A stretch of DNA of 64,000 nt from Adineta steineri (taxonomy: Eukaryota; Rotifera; Eurotatoria; Adinetida; Adinetidae), in the NCBI GenBank assembly GCA_905250115.1, contig CAJNOI010000195.1, positions 93,132-157,131 on the forward strand. The letters run 5' to 3'. A model generated the notes under the pieces. It was not told the origin of the DNA, did not search any database, and saw only the letters and a list, made by a program, of their open reading frames with translations. Below are positions 33,950 through 45,267 of the stretch, piece after piece. Made by a program: the position numbers and the translations under genes. Every line of letters starts with the position of its first letter. Position 1 is the stretch's first letter.

Positions 33950-34400
33950 AATGAATGCAACCATTGCGGATGCTCGTCCATTTGGCGACTTTAGAAAAAA
34001 AGGTATGAGAGATTTTCTTCAAACCACTGTTCCAGGTTACAAACCACTTTACGAACCACAGTTCAAAAACGTTTGCAAAAGTTATACAGCGAGCGTCGAA
34101 ATGAACTTCGACGAATCTGGAATGGTATATCAGATTTTGCTTTAACAACTGACGTGTGGAATGATATTCGTCATCTATATTTCATTGCTATAACAGGACA
34201 TTTCTATGATAAAGAAAACAGTTATATTTCGTTAACATTAAGTTTTCGAATGATTAGTGGTCGGCATATTACCGATCGCCTTGTTAAATATATTAAACAT
34301 AAAATTTTACATTTAACCATCTAAAACAAGATACGATCCATTACAACTGACCATGCATCAAGCTCGGTATCGGATAACATTATTCATGCATGGTACATAA
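33950..34400 (+). pseudogene. hAT-superfamily transposase relic
   Basis: Frame 1 reads DARPFGDFRKKGMRDFL then PGYKPLYEP. At about 34060 a one-base frameshift occurs and the next frame continues TVQKRLQKLYSERRNEL, then SDFALTTDVWND, then FIAITGHFYDKENS. This order is the conserved N-terminal core of hAT transposases, with RPF, the second-region LTTDVW and the TxHF segment. It ends in a stop near 34322. A degenerate BED-type zinc-finger exon lies downstream at 34900-35000 (DKCTGNKTTTGFINQYAQTS, finger His residues lost). The element is dead, and no terminal inverted repeats were identified. Confidence 0.6.
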
Positions 34401-34609
34401 TCTTCACTTAGTGATCAAATCAACCTTATTTTCTTATGAAAAAACAAGTAAGTCAATTCTTAATTTGCTCTTAATTGGTTAAAAATATAAAATAGCAATC
34501 TCGTTCGAAAGTAGCAAAGAGTTTGTTTTCTCATCAACATAAAAAGTTGAAAGAAGAGTGAACTTTTTCACCATCTAATCTTGTGTTTCCTAAAAGGCAA
34601 AGATTTATT

Positions 34610-35088
34610 CATTTTTATTTTTCTAAATTCAAAAATATTTCTGATCACGAATTTTAAACAAAAAACACCATATCATACCAATAATCATATATATTATGTT
34701 TATTTTTTGCAGAACGTTGTTTATCATCGGCGGCAGTAGTGCCCAACCACGTTTTATGGATTTACAGACAAAAATCAATCTGTTAATCAATAGTGCCAAT
34801 GATGATAGTGACGATGATGAAATATCTCCTTATTATCAACAACTACTTAATTCAGTTAAATATATCGATGTCTGTTTTAATACTGAATTTAAATTAGAAG
34901 ATTGTACTATATGGAGGAGTACTGACATTATAGTTGATAAATGTACGGGCAATAAAACAACTACAGGTTTTATTAATCAATATGCTCAAACATCTAAAGG
35001 ATTAACTATGCGTATCGGTGTTTTATCATTTGAAATTCTGAATAAGACAAAATCATTTGTCGCCAATCAATTGGAAAAAAATAATTAG
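34610..35088 (+). pseudogene. Second hAT-related exon (direct repeat copy B) with decayed BED finger
   Basis: It starts at a TTTTTTGCAG acceptor and encodes SSAQPRFMDLQTKINLL, an acidic NDDSDDDE linker, and then the BED-like CTGNKTTTGFINQY block, ending at a stop near 35086. Copy A at 33640 shares the first part only. It probably represents the N-terminal exon of the same hAT family, inserted or duplicated about 970 bp downstream of copy A. Confidence 0.45.
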
Positions 35089-35655
35089 AAAAGGTAAGGC
35101 AAATTTCTCATTGTTTCATCAAATGTAAAAATATTTAAAAAAAAGTTGAGATAAAGTAATAAGAGAGTATCTAGCCTAGTGTCAAAACATCAATATATCA
35201 TTGTTATAAATGCAGCTATAGGTTCATAGATGTGAAATTTCGGTGTGGTGATCTGATAAACTAATAAAATAGATATATTCATCGGCAGATAAACCTGAAA
35301 ATAAATGATAGACGTATTGAATTTGCATTCAATCTTCTAAAACGCTCGAAAAGATTATCATTTTTGTAGATAAGAATCTGAACGACGATCAATTTACTGC
35401 AACTATTTAATTATATATCTAAACAGAAAATTAATTAGTTAATGAAGATTTGTATATTAATACATTATATTTGTTCTTGGATAAAACATCAACTGAATAT
35501 CAAGTTGTGAATAATGTAAAAGAACATTTTCAAGTGCACTCAGCAGCTTTAGGTTGTGTCAAACGAGAAGATGATTCTGCTATACAATTATTGAGTAATG
35601 TTCGTAATTTATCAAATGAAATTGATCGAAACTTTTATGAAGATCAACGATAAGG

Positions 35656-35700
35656 ATATGGGTGCGGGTGTGAATGAGAAGGAGATCCGCACCCACACCA
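35656..35700. repeat. GTGGG palindrome, copy 5
   Basis: ATGGGTGCGGGTGTG at 35658-35672 is matched by ATCCGCACCCACACCA at 35685-35700. Both arms carry the same copy-specific GCGG/CCGC variant. Confidence 0.6.
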
Positions 35701-35869
35701 CTTTCCTCCTGTTCATCAGACAAAAATTAAGAAAGAAGAGCAAACAGAATTATTCAATGATATTTTGTTCTGGCAAGTCCTCTTACGATAATCCCAAGCA
35801 AAATACAGAAAAAGCAATTAGGAACATAAAGCTTGTAGTTTCATTACGTTCTTTTTTTGAAAAATAATA

Positions 35870-36711
35870 GAAGATAAATAATCATATTAATATAATAAAC
35901 TAATAAAAAACTGAATCCATTTTCTTTAATTATCTTATCGTTTCACTTTAAATCAATTTACGTTGAAGAAATGAATTTTTTTAATCATGTTATTCATGGA
36001 TGAAAAATTTGAATTCAGTTCGAGTGAAACATCTTGTAACTATTAGTGAGTTTACTTTATCATTTTTATTGGATCAAATTTCACTATCATTGAAATCAAT
36101 AAGATGATTAAACACATATTTAAAAAACAATCACTCTCCTCTCGTATGAACATCGGTAGTTGAATACTTTTCCTTAAATAGTTCAAAATAGATATGAATA
36201 TAGTTCTTTTATCATTAACTTGTACAACTAAAGATTACACATCAATCACAAATATAATAATTGATTAATTTAATCAGACAATGTATAGAAGATATATCTA
36301 TCTATATATACTCTACTTTATACTATTCCTCATCATTCAAGGCCTTGTTTAAGACAATACAATAATCAATACAAGTTAAACAAGGTAAGTTATTTTTCTC
36401 TCATTTTTTCCGGTTTCTTTTATATTTTAGATTCATTTTCAACATGTTTAATACAATGATTTCTGGTGTTTTACTTATTTTTTTTAATTGATAGAGAATA
36501 TTCATGTATTTAATGTTAGAAACGTAAATATGTCTGTGATGATCTTTTATACATGTACATATTATGTAAGTGTATTGTCTTACCGATTGACTATGTTCAT
36601 TGCGTTTTCATTACTTACAGAGATGTTCTATGTACGCGCGCACGAGTATGTAAAAAAATACGACTATTTCTCTGTTGCATAAAGAAAATATTTATTTGTT
36701 CAAGACAACAA
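35870..36711. other. Intergenic, downstream of the minus-strand ART-TPR gene
   Basis: Nothing recognised. The small frame at 35450-35653 encodes an anonymous stretch (VKEHFQVHSAALGCVKREDD) of unknown significance. Confidence 0.4.
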
Positions 36712-38910
36712 TTATAATTTCTGTTTTACAGCTACAATATTCTCTTTCAAATCTTCAAGATGGGAATGATTTGGTGGTAATGAAACTTTGAAAATGTCCA
36801 GAGCACGTTCAAAATATGAGAGTGCTTTCGAGTATTCTTGCATGTTATAACATAGGTCGCCGATGAGGTTGTACGATTGACCCAACTTAGGATGATTTGT
36901 TAGAAGAGTTCTTTCTCGAATTGTAAGTGCTTTTTCATAAAATGAAAGTGCTTTCGACAACTCTATCATGAACATATACACACTACCAATGTTGCTGTAG
37001 GAAGTAGCCAAGTCAGGATGATTATCAGGAAGAATTTCCTCTTGGATTCGAACTGCTTTTTCGTAAAATGAAAGTGCTTTCGAGTACTCTTCCATGTTCA
37101 TATACACGCTACCAATATTGCTGTAGGAAGTAACTAACGAAGGATGATTTGCAGGAAGAATTTCCTCTTGGATTCGAACTGCTTTTTCGTAAAATAAAAG
37201 TGCTTCTGAATACTCTCTCATGTTATCATACACACCACCATTGTTATTGTAAGAGGTAGCTAAGTCAGGATGATTTTTCGGAAGAGTTTTTTCTCGAATT
37301 GTAAGTGCTACACCGTAAAATAAAAGTGCTCTCAAGTAGTCTCCCATATTATAATACGCACCACCGATGTTGTTGTAGGAAGTAGCCAAATCAGGATGAT
37401 TTTCAGGTAGAGTTCTTTTTCGGATTTCAACTGCTTTCTCATAATATTCAATAGCCTGTTTATAATTACCTCGGCAGTATTGAACATATCCAAGTTGATT
37501 ATAGTAAAGTGCTTTGTCGCCCTCGTTCGATGGTTGTTCAAGCAGTACTTTATATAGTTCTTCAGCCTTATCGAAGTGACCTGTTTTGGTTAATAATATA
37601 CCCAATTGTTCCCATCCTGTGGCACCCACAACCTCGTTGCTTATAAATTCAGTCAGTTGTCGAAGTTGTTCATCATCATCAGCAGTTAGTTGAAGTTCGA
37701 CTTGATAAAGTTGATCATTATTGTCCATTTGTTTAATTTCACCAACTCGAAATATGGTGTGCATGGCGAAGAGAATTTCTGCTTCTTCTGCCTTGAAATA
37801 ACTAACCTCGTTTGTAGAGGCGAATGGTGTTGATGAAACACGAGGATCAATAGCTATTATAAAAAGTATTCCTGCCATATTTGTATTTCTCAAGGCACTC
37901 ATGGTGAACTGGAAGGAAACATCTCGTTTCGTACTTGTGGATAAAAAGTTGTTAAACGACATGAGACCACCTTTTGTTTTTTCCAGTTTTTCGAAATCAG
38001 TTTTCAACAAACCTTGTCCTCGATAAACTGTAAAAAGCTTACCACTGTATTTTGGAAGTTGTTGTTCATGTAATTGAACAATTTGCTGGTGAAGATCACG
38101 AATAAAAAATCCCATATTGATAATCGTATCGGCATCCAGTGTTCGAAGTGCTCGATTGAGCATTTGATAGGTAAAACACTCACGTGTATACCACCATATT
38201 GCTTGTTCTGGTCGATAATCACGTTGAAATTCATCAATAACATTTAATTCAGTAATATTTTTAGAATAAAGATTGCGGCAATAAACCGCTAAGATCTGCA
38301 TGGCTTGTTCTTGATTATGTTCGATTTTAAGAAGAATATCCTTGAGTATATGTGTGTACATATAGTTTGGTTCCAGTTGATTCAAGTTTTCACCAGACAC
38401 TATTTCATTTGCCGTAACAAAGCTAATAGGAATTAGATCCTGATTAACTTGTTTTATACCTCCCTTTAAGGTGTCACAGATGTCCTTGATATTATTATGA
38501 ACACCTTTAACCTTTCTCCAGTCCTTGGTCCATTGTTGTTGAGAGGATATGTTGCCACAAAATATGTAAATGGTATCTAATGTTGGTATGTCATGGATTT
38601 TAGGAACCAAATGCTGTCCTTGATATCCCGATATAATGACAAACGCTTTTTCATCAATGAGGCTATCCAGAAGCTGCACAAATTCATCAGGTTGAGTGCA
38701 TACAGTGACATCGTTGACTACAGTTCGTAACTGTGCTAACGTATCTTTACAATCCTTGCTGGTTTGATCGATGCTTGTATCAACCCAAACCAACAGATAA
38801 TTTTGGGCTATGCGCCGACGTGTTGATGGCGCTGTTGCTGTAACAGTTGTATTAGATGCACCTGTACTAGAGACTGAGCCAAAATTCTCCTGTGATTCTT
38901 GTGCAGCCAT
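36712..38910 (-). CDS. ADP-ribosyltransferase with kinesin-light-chain-like TPRs
   Basis: An intronless 732-residue protein. Residues about 35-165 form an unnamed alpha/beta-looking domain shared with the gene at 45785. Residues about 225-390 are an ART domain of the R-S-E class: Arg297 in TVYRGQ, FLSTS at 322-326, and E-A-E at 376-378 before ILFAMHTIFRV. This predicts arginine-type mono-ADP-ribosylation. Residues about 430-730 carry one diverged TPR and six 42-residue repeats of the kinesin-light-chain type (YNNIGxVYxNMxxYSKALxF). TPRs probably bind a partner or substrate. There is no signal peptide, so it is cytosolic. All key residues are intact. A TATATAAA box lies about 86 bp upstream of the ATG. 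Recalled as a rotifer-expanded family. Confidence 0.85.
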   Translation of the reverse strand: MAAQESQENFGSVSSTGASNTTVTATAPSTRRRIAQNYLLVWVDTSIDQTSKDCKDTLAQLRTVVNDVTVCTQPDEFVQLLDSLIDEKAFVIISGYQGQHLVPKIHDIPTLDTIYIFCGNISSQQQWTKDWRKVKGVHNNIKDICDTLKGGIKQVNQDLIPISFVTANEIVSGENLNQLEPNYMYTHILKDILLKIEHNQEQAMQILAVYCRNLYSKNITELNVIDEFQRDYRPEQAIWWYTRECFTYQMLNRALRTLDADTIINMGFFIRDLHQQIVQLHEQQLPKYSGKLFTVYRGQGLLKTDFEKLEKTKGGLMSFNNFLSTSTKRDVSFQFTMSALRNTNMAGILFIIAIDPRVSSTPFASTNEVSYFKAEEAEILFAMHTIFRVGEIKQMDNNDQLYQVELQLTADDDEQLRQLTEFISNEVVGATGWEQLGILLTKTGHFDKAEELYKVLLEQPSNEGDKALYYNQLGYVQYCRGNYKQAIEYYEKAVEIRKRTLPENHPDLATSYNNIGGAYYNMGDYLRALLFYGVALTIREKTLPKNHPDLATSYNNNGGVYDNMREYSEALLFYEKAVRIQEEILPANHPSLVTSYSNIGSVYMNMEEYSKALSFYEKAVRIQEEILPDNHPDLATSYSNIGSVYMFMIELSKALSFYEKALTIRERTLLTNHPKLGQSYNLIGDLCYNMQEYSKALSYFERALDIFKVSLPPNHSHLEDLKENIVAVKQKL

Positions 38911-38995
38911 ATTAATGTGAGTTATAATTTGACGATGAATGTAAACTTGTAAATGAGTGTGTTAGTTTGAGTGACTACAGAGATTATAGTATCGG

Positions 38996-39003
38996 TTTAT
39001 ATA
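38996..39003 (-). promoter_or_regulatory. TATA box of the minus-strand ART-TPR gene
   Basis: TATATAAA on the minus strand, 86 bp upstream of the ATG at 38908-38910. The second ART-TPR gene has a TATA box at a similar distance. Confidence 0.55.
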
Positions 39004-41512
39004 GGCAACGATTTACTTTTTATCGATTTTTCCGCGACACACAATGTTTGAATTATTTTGTTGATATAAAAAGGCAGCTTCGTCCACTTTTTACTATTAA
39101 GAACATTCTATGGTGAAAAGTAACAGAGAGAGAGAGTGATAGAGAAATTAATCAAATCCGAACATACAAAACACAAAGATGCCAGCTAGGCATTTATTTA
39201 GTTGTTTTTCTTTCCAACTTTCTCTTATTCACGTTTGCGCAATTATATCTGTATGTCACTACCTATAGATGATACTTTTTCAACGAATTTTTTTTGTTCT
39301 CTGTCTCTTTCTCATTCATCATCTTGTTATTTTATCAGTGAGGTTTACAATAATTGTATATTAATCATTCTATAGACACTGGATCAATCAATCAGAAGAA
39401 AAATAAGATTAAATGATAGTTTTACATTACAAATTAAAGTGTTAACAATGATCTTGCATTTAAAATACAGTAATTTTACATATATTTTACAAATTTTGAT
39501 ATTAATCGATGAAAAATGAAATAAATCACACAGATATCAGTATAATCGTGCTCAGGATAAATAAAATTTAACGAAAATAAAACATTATCAATAATATGTC
39601 AGTTGAATTGTGTATTCTACAGGAATGTCTTGATTAAAATCTATTGAGAACAATTCGTTACACTATAAACTATTTTGTGCATATTGTAGAATTAATGACA
39701 TATCCTATTTCATATTAAGAATAGACTGTACACGTTTTGTTTTGCTTATATTCATAGACTACGCAGTTTAAACATCGGTAAGAATGTACTGAAGACACAA
39801 ATTATCGCTCCTAGCTTAACTGTAAAAATAAAAGACTTATAATTCAATGAGCAATAATGGCATTTGGCAATAATAATACTGAATAAGCAATAACAATACT
39901 GAATGAGCAATAATGAAATTTGGCAATAATAATACTGAATAAGCAATAATTTATTTAAATTAACAGTGAATCGCATTTATAGGGAGCAATATAAATCCAG
40001 GTGTTACATTTTCATTCATCTGTATTGGATATTTTCTTTTCTTTCTTTTGATTGTATCGTATAGACGGCTCATTCAGGATCTTCACATATGCATTGGTTT
40101 TTTTCTTTCCATCTGAGATATTTTACCACGTTCTTTGGTGTTGTTTTTATTCAATGAACGTCATCAAATTGTTACCTAGATGAGATATTTTTCAAATAAT
40201 ACTTATTCTTTCTAATTAAACATGAATAAAAGAGTTTTTCAAATTTTATTTGTTACATTGTTCAAGTAAAGACAATTGTTTATTTCATTAATATCGAAAA
40301 AATCTACAAATAATTTCTAGTAGATATTTAAGAATGATTTTATATGTATTAGAGATGTTGTATTTTTTTTGTAAGAATTGTTAAAGTATATGTATTAATA
40401 TGAAGTTTCAATATGTATTCAATAGTTTAATACTAATGAATAATGTCTAAAGTGTAATTTATACCTGTGATATTCACATATAATAGAAGAAGAGTATATC
40501 AATAGGCAAATAAAAGAATTATTTCTTTTTAACTAAAGATCATGAATAAATATTCTTTTTCTGTTTGATTGCGTCAGTGAAAAGAATAACATTTTTATTT
40601 TTAAATAATAGATGATAACAATAGTCTCATGATGCATTCTTATAAGTATTCAAACGTTATCCGATCCGCATTGAGTATCATATTACTCTAATCAAGTCAG
40701 AGTTGATTGAATCATTCTGTTGAAATCATCTAACATGAAGAAATAGAATAGTAAGATCTAGTCATATGTCCTTCAAAGATTAATTTATTGTTTTACATTT
40801 ATATTGCCACATTCCATCCTATATATATATTGAAATATCTAATATTTCCTGCCTGGAAAGTTTCAGTGCATCTGATGGCATGAAAAAACGTTTTTCTTAC
40901 TATTATTTATGCTTAAATAATGATTAGAAGATGAAAAATAAACTCACAATGTTAATTAACACTCTGATTTAGTTCTATATCAGTGCCAACTAATCGGATG
41001 TCAGTAGCACTAGGTATATTTTTGAGTTAACTTGAATATAAGTTTCTGACTTCAACTAGATTTTGGGTATGAATAGGCGCGAAATAAATAACATATCTAC
41101 GCTCAGATCAACATTCATAAACGCATATACAAGATAAGCCAAATAAATATATATTATCTACTCAGAAGTTTTACTTGTTTACATTTATAAATTTAAAATA
41201 AATGAAGATTGATTTAAAGCTATAAAAAATTAATTATATTCATTTAATTCTTCAAAATCTCATTGCGTGACACATAAGATAAATCAAAAATTTATTTTAA
41301 GCTATCAATCATTCATTCAACTATTACTTTACTGAATTGAAAAGATTGCAACATAGAACGCAAATATATTCTTATTCTACTATAAGCTGACAGCTCATGT
41401 CACATTGAAATAATTATGCTCAAAACACATATATTATTAATTATTTCTGATAACTTTCAGAAAATTCTACAATAGATTTACACAATATAAACTATTTATT
41501 TAGTGTAATAAA
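39004..41512. other. Long gene-free stretch
   Basis: About 2.5 kb of AT-rich DNA between the ART-TPR gene and the GPCR gene. Apart from the 56-bp tandem repeat at 39845-39950, nothing was recognised on either strand. Confidence 0.5.
39845..39950. repeat. 56-bp tandem repeat, about two copies
   Basis: ATGAGCAATAATG followed by ATTTGGCAATAATAATACTG recurs at 39847 and 39903 (period 56). A shorter internal GAATAAGCAATAA is also repeated. Confidence 0.6.
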
Positions 41513-42840
41513 TCAAATGTCTATAGTTTTTGTTTGATTTAGAGGTGACAGTAAATATTGTTCATTATTATTTGTTTCATTCAGTTTTATTGATTTCGTC
41601 GACTTTTGATTTGATTTACAAGTAATCAATTGGATAAAATCATTTCGAAATGTAGTTGATATTGCAAGATGAATATAAAACTTATTAGAATAAGTAATTG
41701 ATGAAAGTATTAAGAAACAATTAAGTAAAATTCTATAAATCTTCCATTGTATTGAACAGTGCATATTGTGATAAAAAAGTCGATCATGTACAATAAAGAT
41801 TTCTAAAATACATCCAGGTAATATAGATAAAAATAAACCAAGTGAATAAATGAAAAGTAATATTGAATGTCTATGCATACGACGAGCATTTGCGCTTAAA
41901 TTATTTTTATACATCCGTTTATGTTTACATCGATTATGTAATAAAATTGCTGAAGATATACATACAATTAATGATGGAATACCTACAAGAAGTACTGCAT
42001 GTATAAATGACCATATACGTACATTTCCATGGTAAAGAGATAAATTAAAATCACAAAGAAAAAGTGTTATTCGTGGTTCATAATGAAGATAAAAATGATG
42101 AGGAATTAATAGTAAAATAATTATGAAAGTAATTAATAAAATACGTGATATAACATGAGATCGTGTAACTATTAAACGATAACGAGTTGGATCAAGAATT
42201 ATTATACTTCGATCAATAGATAATGATGCTAAATAAAGATGTGATAATGCTGTTGAACCAACCATAATACTATAAAAAATCCCACATGATAATATTTCTC
42301 GGGGATCAGTTTTAATAAGTGACATCTTTACACATCATAACCAAAATAAACCTATTAAGATAGAAATTAGATTACTATAAAATCAATTCACATTTTCGAT
42401 GTGTTGTTAACCTCAGGCTAATATAGAACTTAAATATCAGTCAGCAAAAACAAATTCATTATAATGAGAATTCCTTATTCAAACTAATTAGTCTCGAAAT
42501 CGGAATCTTCTATCTGAGACAAAAACTGTTGTTGAACAATAATCTACAGTGTTTTAGAAATAAAAATTTTATAAAGCATACATTATATTATATAAAACTC
42601 ATACAAACCTAAAAGAAAGACTGTTTCAACTATTGACATAGCAATAAAATACAATGAAGTTGGTTCCTTTCGACTAGTTTTATTGAATGAAATGATTATT
42701 TGTAAAATATGACCAGGTATACCAAACAAAACACCAATAAAACCAAATACATACCATATACTACTGGATATATGAAATAATTTATCATAAGTAACATTAC
42801 TAATACATATTTCTAATGTTGTATTATTATTTATCATCAT
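41513..42840 (-). pseudogene. Rhodopsin-type GPCR with an in-frame stop
   Basis: Exon 1 (42840-42609) encodes an N terminus with three N-glycosylation sequons, TM1 (WYVFGFIGVLFGIPGHILQI) and most of TM2. Exon 2 (42351-41513) encodes the rest. It includes a TM3 region with SLSIDRSIIILDP (a DR-like motif), TM4-TM7 and a polar C-terminal tail. Removing the 257-nt intron joins the frames but places TGA at 42335-42337 between FWL and CVK, at the end of TM2. Every other part of the frame is open. It may be a recent pseudogene, a null allele, an assembly error or a missed alternative splice. The ligand is unknown, and the type resembles the many orphan peptide-like GPCRs of rotifers. Confidence 0.65.
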
Positions 42841-43094
42841 TTTATTGATCTATACTATATAATTAGAGATGTCACAATGGAAATCAAGGAAAATAAGAAT
42901 GTATTTGCATACGTTAGTCAATGGAAATTACATAAAGATAGTAGCAGAAAAACGTGACTATAAGAAAAAATAAGTTTTTTTTCTGTCTTAGTAATATGAA
43001 GAACATTTATAAGAAAAGATTTCTTAATGAATCTTACACATGAATTAACTTGAAGAAAAGAAAACGAGAATCTTTTTGTTGTTTCTGTCATAAT

Positions 43095-43670
43095 TCAAGA
43101 ACTAGGTAAATATAGAATAGAATACTTATTATTTTCTTCATAATATATGAAAATATATTTTATTTGAATCATGTAAACATGATGATGTATTTGATTAAAT
43201 ATATAAACCAATACATTGATCATATTTTTGAATACAATTATTATATGTATGCAATGGTTGACCTGAATGAAAATAATTTGAATTGAAAAATATTGTTTGT
43301 GATGTATCCAACGATAAATATCTACGAAAAAAATATTTAAATTAAAATGAAAATCATTTATTAATTGTAATGTTAGAAAAATATTTTCATTTAAAATTTC
43401 AATAAGACGACTTTGAGTTTTCATACACCATAGATTAGCATTATTAAAATTTTATTATATCTATGATACAAAATAACAACTAGTGTCATTATTACTAACA
43501 ATCCAATTTAATGAACATTTAGTATTATTATACCAAAATTAATTGTCTGATAGACATTGACATGCTTTAGATCCCCTATTTTCTCAACATTCTAATCCTT
43601 TTGTTGAATCATATTTACCAACAACACATTCGTTACCATAGGTTTGGTTTAGAGCTGGATATATACATTA
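43095..43670 (-). pseudogene. C-type lectin / EGF-like gene relic
   Basis: Read on the minus strand, a Cys-rich module (GNECVVGKYDSTKGLEC, then CQCLSDN) and a lectin-type segment NNANLWCMKTQSRLIEIL are followed by SGQPLHTYNNC. They appear in the order expected of an extracellular EGF plus C-type lectin protein, but with stops after GLEC and SDN and frame changes in the lectin fold. The pieces are coding-like but cannot make a continuous protein. It adjoins the palindrome at 43853 and the truncated ispE-like gene. Confidence 0.5.
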
Positions 43671-43852
43671 TATTAAACACGACGAGGAAAACTAATGATT
43701 AAGATGTATCTGTTGAATGACTTATGCACAGGGCCAACTTCAATTAATAATAAGAGAATTAGAAATATAACGAGAGTAATTATGGAAAAACTTACTAAAA
43801 ATAAATTAACCATAATTGACATGCACATTGTCCTTGTGATTTAGCATGAATA

Positions 43853-43905
43853 CGTGGGTGTGGGTCAGGATGTGACTAAATAATGATAAGGACCCACACC
43901 CACCC
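43853..43905. repeat. GTGGG palindrome, copy 6, at a gene-fragment junction
   Basis: GTGGGTGTGGGTC (43854-43866) and GACCCACACCCAC (43891-43903) are perfect complements of 13 bp with a 24-nt spacer. The copy lies exactly where the ispE-like reading frame loses homology. Confidence 0.8.
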
Positions 43906-44439
43906 TAAAAATAGCGATACACTAGAGCCGAGATGAGCTGCTATTGCCATTAATATCGTTCGATCAATAGCTTGATTAAAATAAGTATTGAAGGCACATA
44001 GAACAACTGCTGCATCTATACTACCACCACCAAGTCCTGCTTCTGCTGGTATACGTTTATATAAATCAATTTTAATTAGAAACGGTTTATCAAGATGTGC
44101 AAGATAAGCACCAGCTGCGCGATAGGCTAAATTTCGATGATCAACAGATAAATGCGAATCATTACACTTTAATATAATAGAAGCTTTACCAATTACTGGC
44201 TTAATATAGATCCTTAACTCATCAATTGGCTCACCAAAAGGTACAACAAATGAATCAAGATTATGGTAATCATCAGTACGCTCTTTTTTATCGAATACAT
44301 CCAATGTTAAATTGCTTTCACAAGGCGCATATAAAAACATGACACAATTAGATACTGTATTTGTTTTCGTTCTTTTCAATAATCGTCGATGATATGAAGT
44401 AAAAAAGTAATCAAGTACTACATGTGCTGCTCGTATCAT
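43906..44439 (-). pseudogene. ispE: Truncated ispE-like GHMP kinase (MEP pathway), probable horizontal transfer
   Basis: About 178 codons match the N-terminal half of 4-diphosphocytidyl-2-C-methyl-D-erythritol kinase. LYAPCESNLTLDVF corresponds to the usual PAKINLFL segment, with the Lys lost, and DDYHNLDSFVVPFGE to dGYHeL. NLAYRAAGAYL matches, and KRIPAEAGLGGGSIDAAVV is the GHMP ATP-binding loop. HLGSSVSLFL matches GxDVPFFL. Homology ends at 43906 in the palindrome. The C-terminal half (about 110-120 residues) is absent. Animals lack the MEP isoprenoid pathway, so the source is inferred to be bacterial or plastid-bearing. Loss of the Lys and truncation mean it is not functional. A few bases of the palindrome are read as a false C terminus. 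Confidence 0.7.
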
Positions 44440-45198
44440 ATTTCTATTTTCTCATACTTCAATCGCCAATGATAGGTGCACATAAAATAGAAATTAAGAA
44501 ACCGATGCCATCGACATACATTGCTTTTATATTATCAGGTATTTTTGAGTTTAGAATTTTTCTAATATTTTCTTTTGCGTGTATTATTAATCATAAGAAA
44601 ATAGTAATTGACTATTAAAATTAAAATCCTTACATGTTTTTCTTTTTGATCGAAAATGAAAAATTAAATATATATTGTTCTAGTGAGAATATGATTTATG
44701 CCTAACCATTATTTTTGTTCTTTATTTGTAAAGATAAAATTGAGATTAAGGTCTTCGTTAGTTTTTATTCATATTCGAATATGATTGTAAAATTTATTGA
44801 ACAGTTAGGTAACCTTTAAGCGATAATACACGTATTTTCTTTTCTATTACAAAATATTTTATTCTCATGACTAACATGTAATTTGATATTTAATTATTCA
44901 ATTCCGTTTATTTCTTCGGTACTTTTGTTTTTCATTATAATAAAAATCAACATCAGATACATGTAATTTCCTTTATTATATTTTATTCATTCATTATGAC
45001 AACAGTTTGTTAACAAAAGCTATCGATTGTATACGAGGATAACATTGTCTACGTGTTGTATTCATTTTACTGTTAGTTTACAATAATAGAAGAGGATGAC
45101 CAGTAGACACTATTTTACAACTTCTTTTTGTATAAAAATATGATGATATAAAAAGATTTTACTAGTTATACGCATATACGTTTTATTGTAATGAAGAT

Positions 45199-45267
45199 TG
45201 TGTGTGGGTGTGGATGTCTACTCTTTCTGTTCACACTCATACGCATACCCGTACCTACATTCACCCT
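45199..45267. repeat. GTGGG palindrome, copy 7
   Basis: GTGTGTGGGTGTGGATGT (45200-45217) is matched by an extended degenerate C-arm with CACACTCATACGCATACCC and CATTCACCCT (45232-45266). Confidence 0.5.

Noticed and set aside
43095-43424. 109-codon minus-strand frame as an intact gene
   Set aside because: Only its first part is lectin-like. The fold continues in another frame with stops upstream, so it is included in the lectin pseudogene.
43876-43905. C-terminal GWVWVLIII of the ispE-like frame
   Set aside because: It is only a translation of the GTGGG palindrome, not protein sequence.
43906-44439. Bacterial contamination as the source of the ispE-like piece
   Set aside because: It is joined on both sides to sequence of the same composition and repeat family as the rest of the scaffold, and it is degenerate. 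Contamination cannot be fully excluded without reads.
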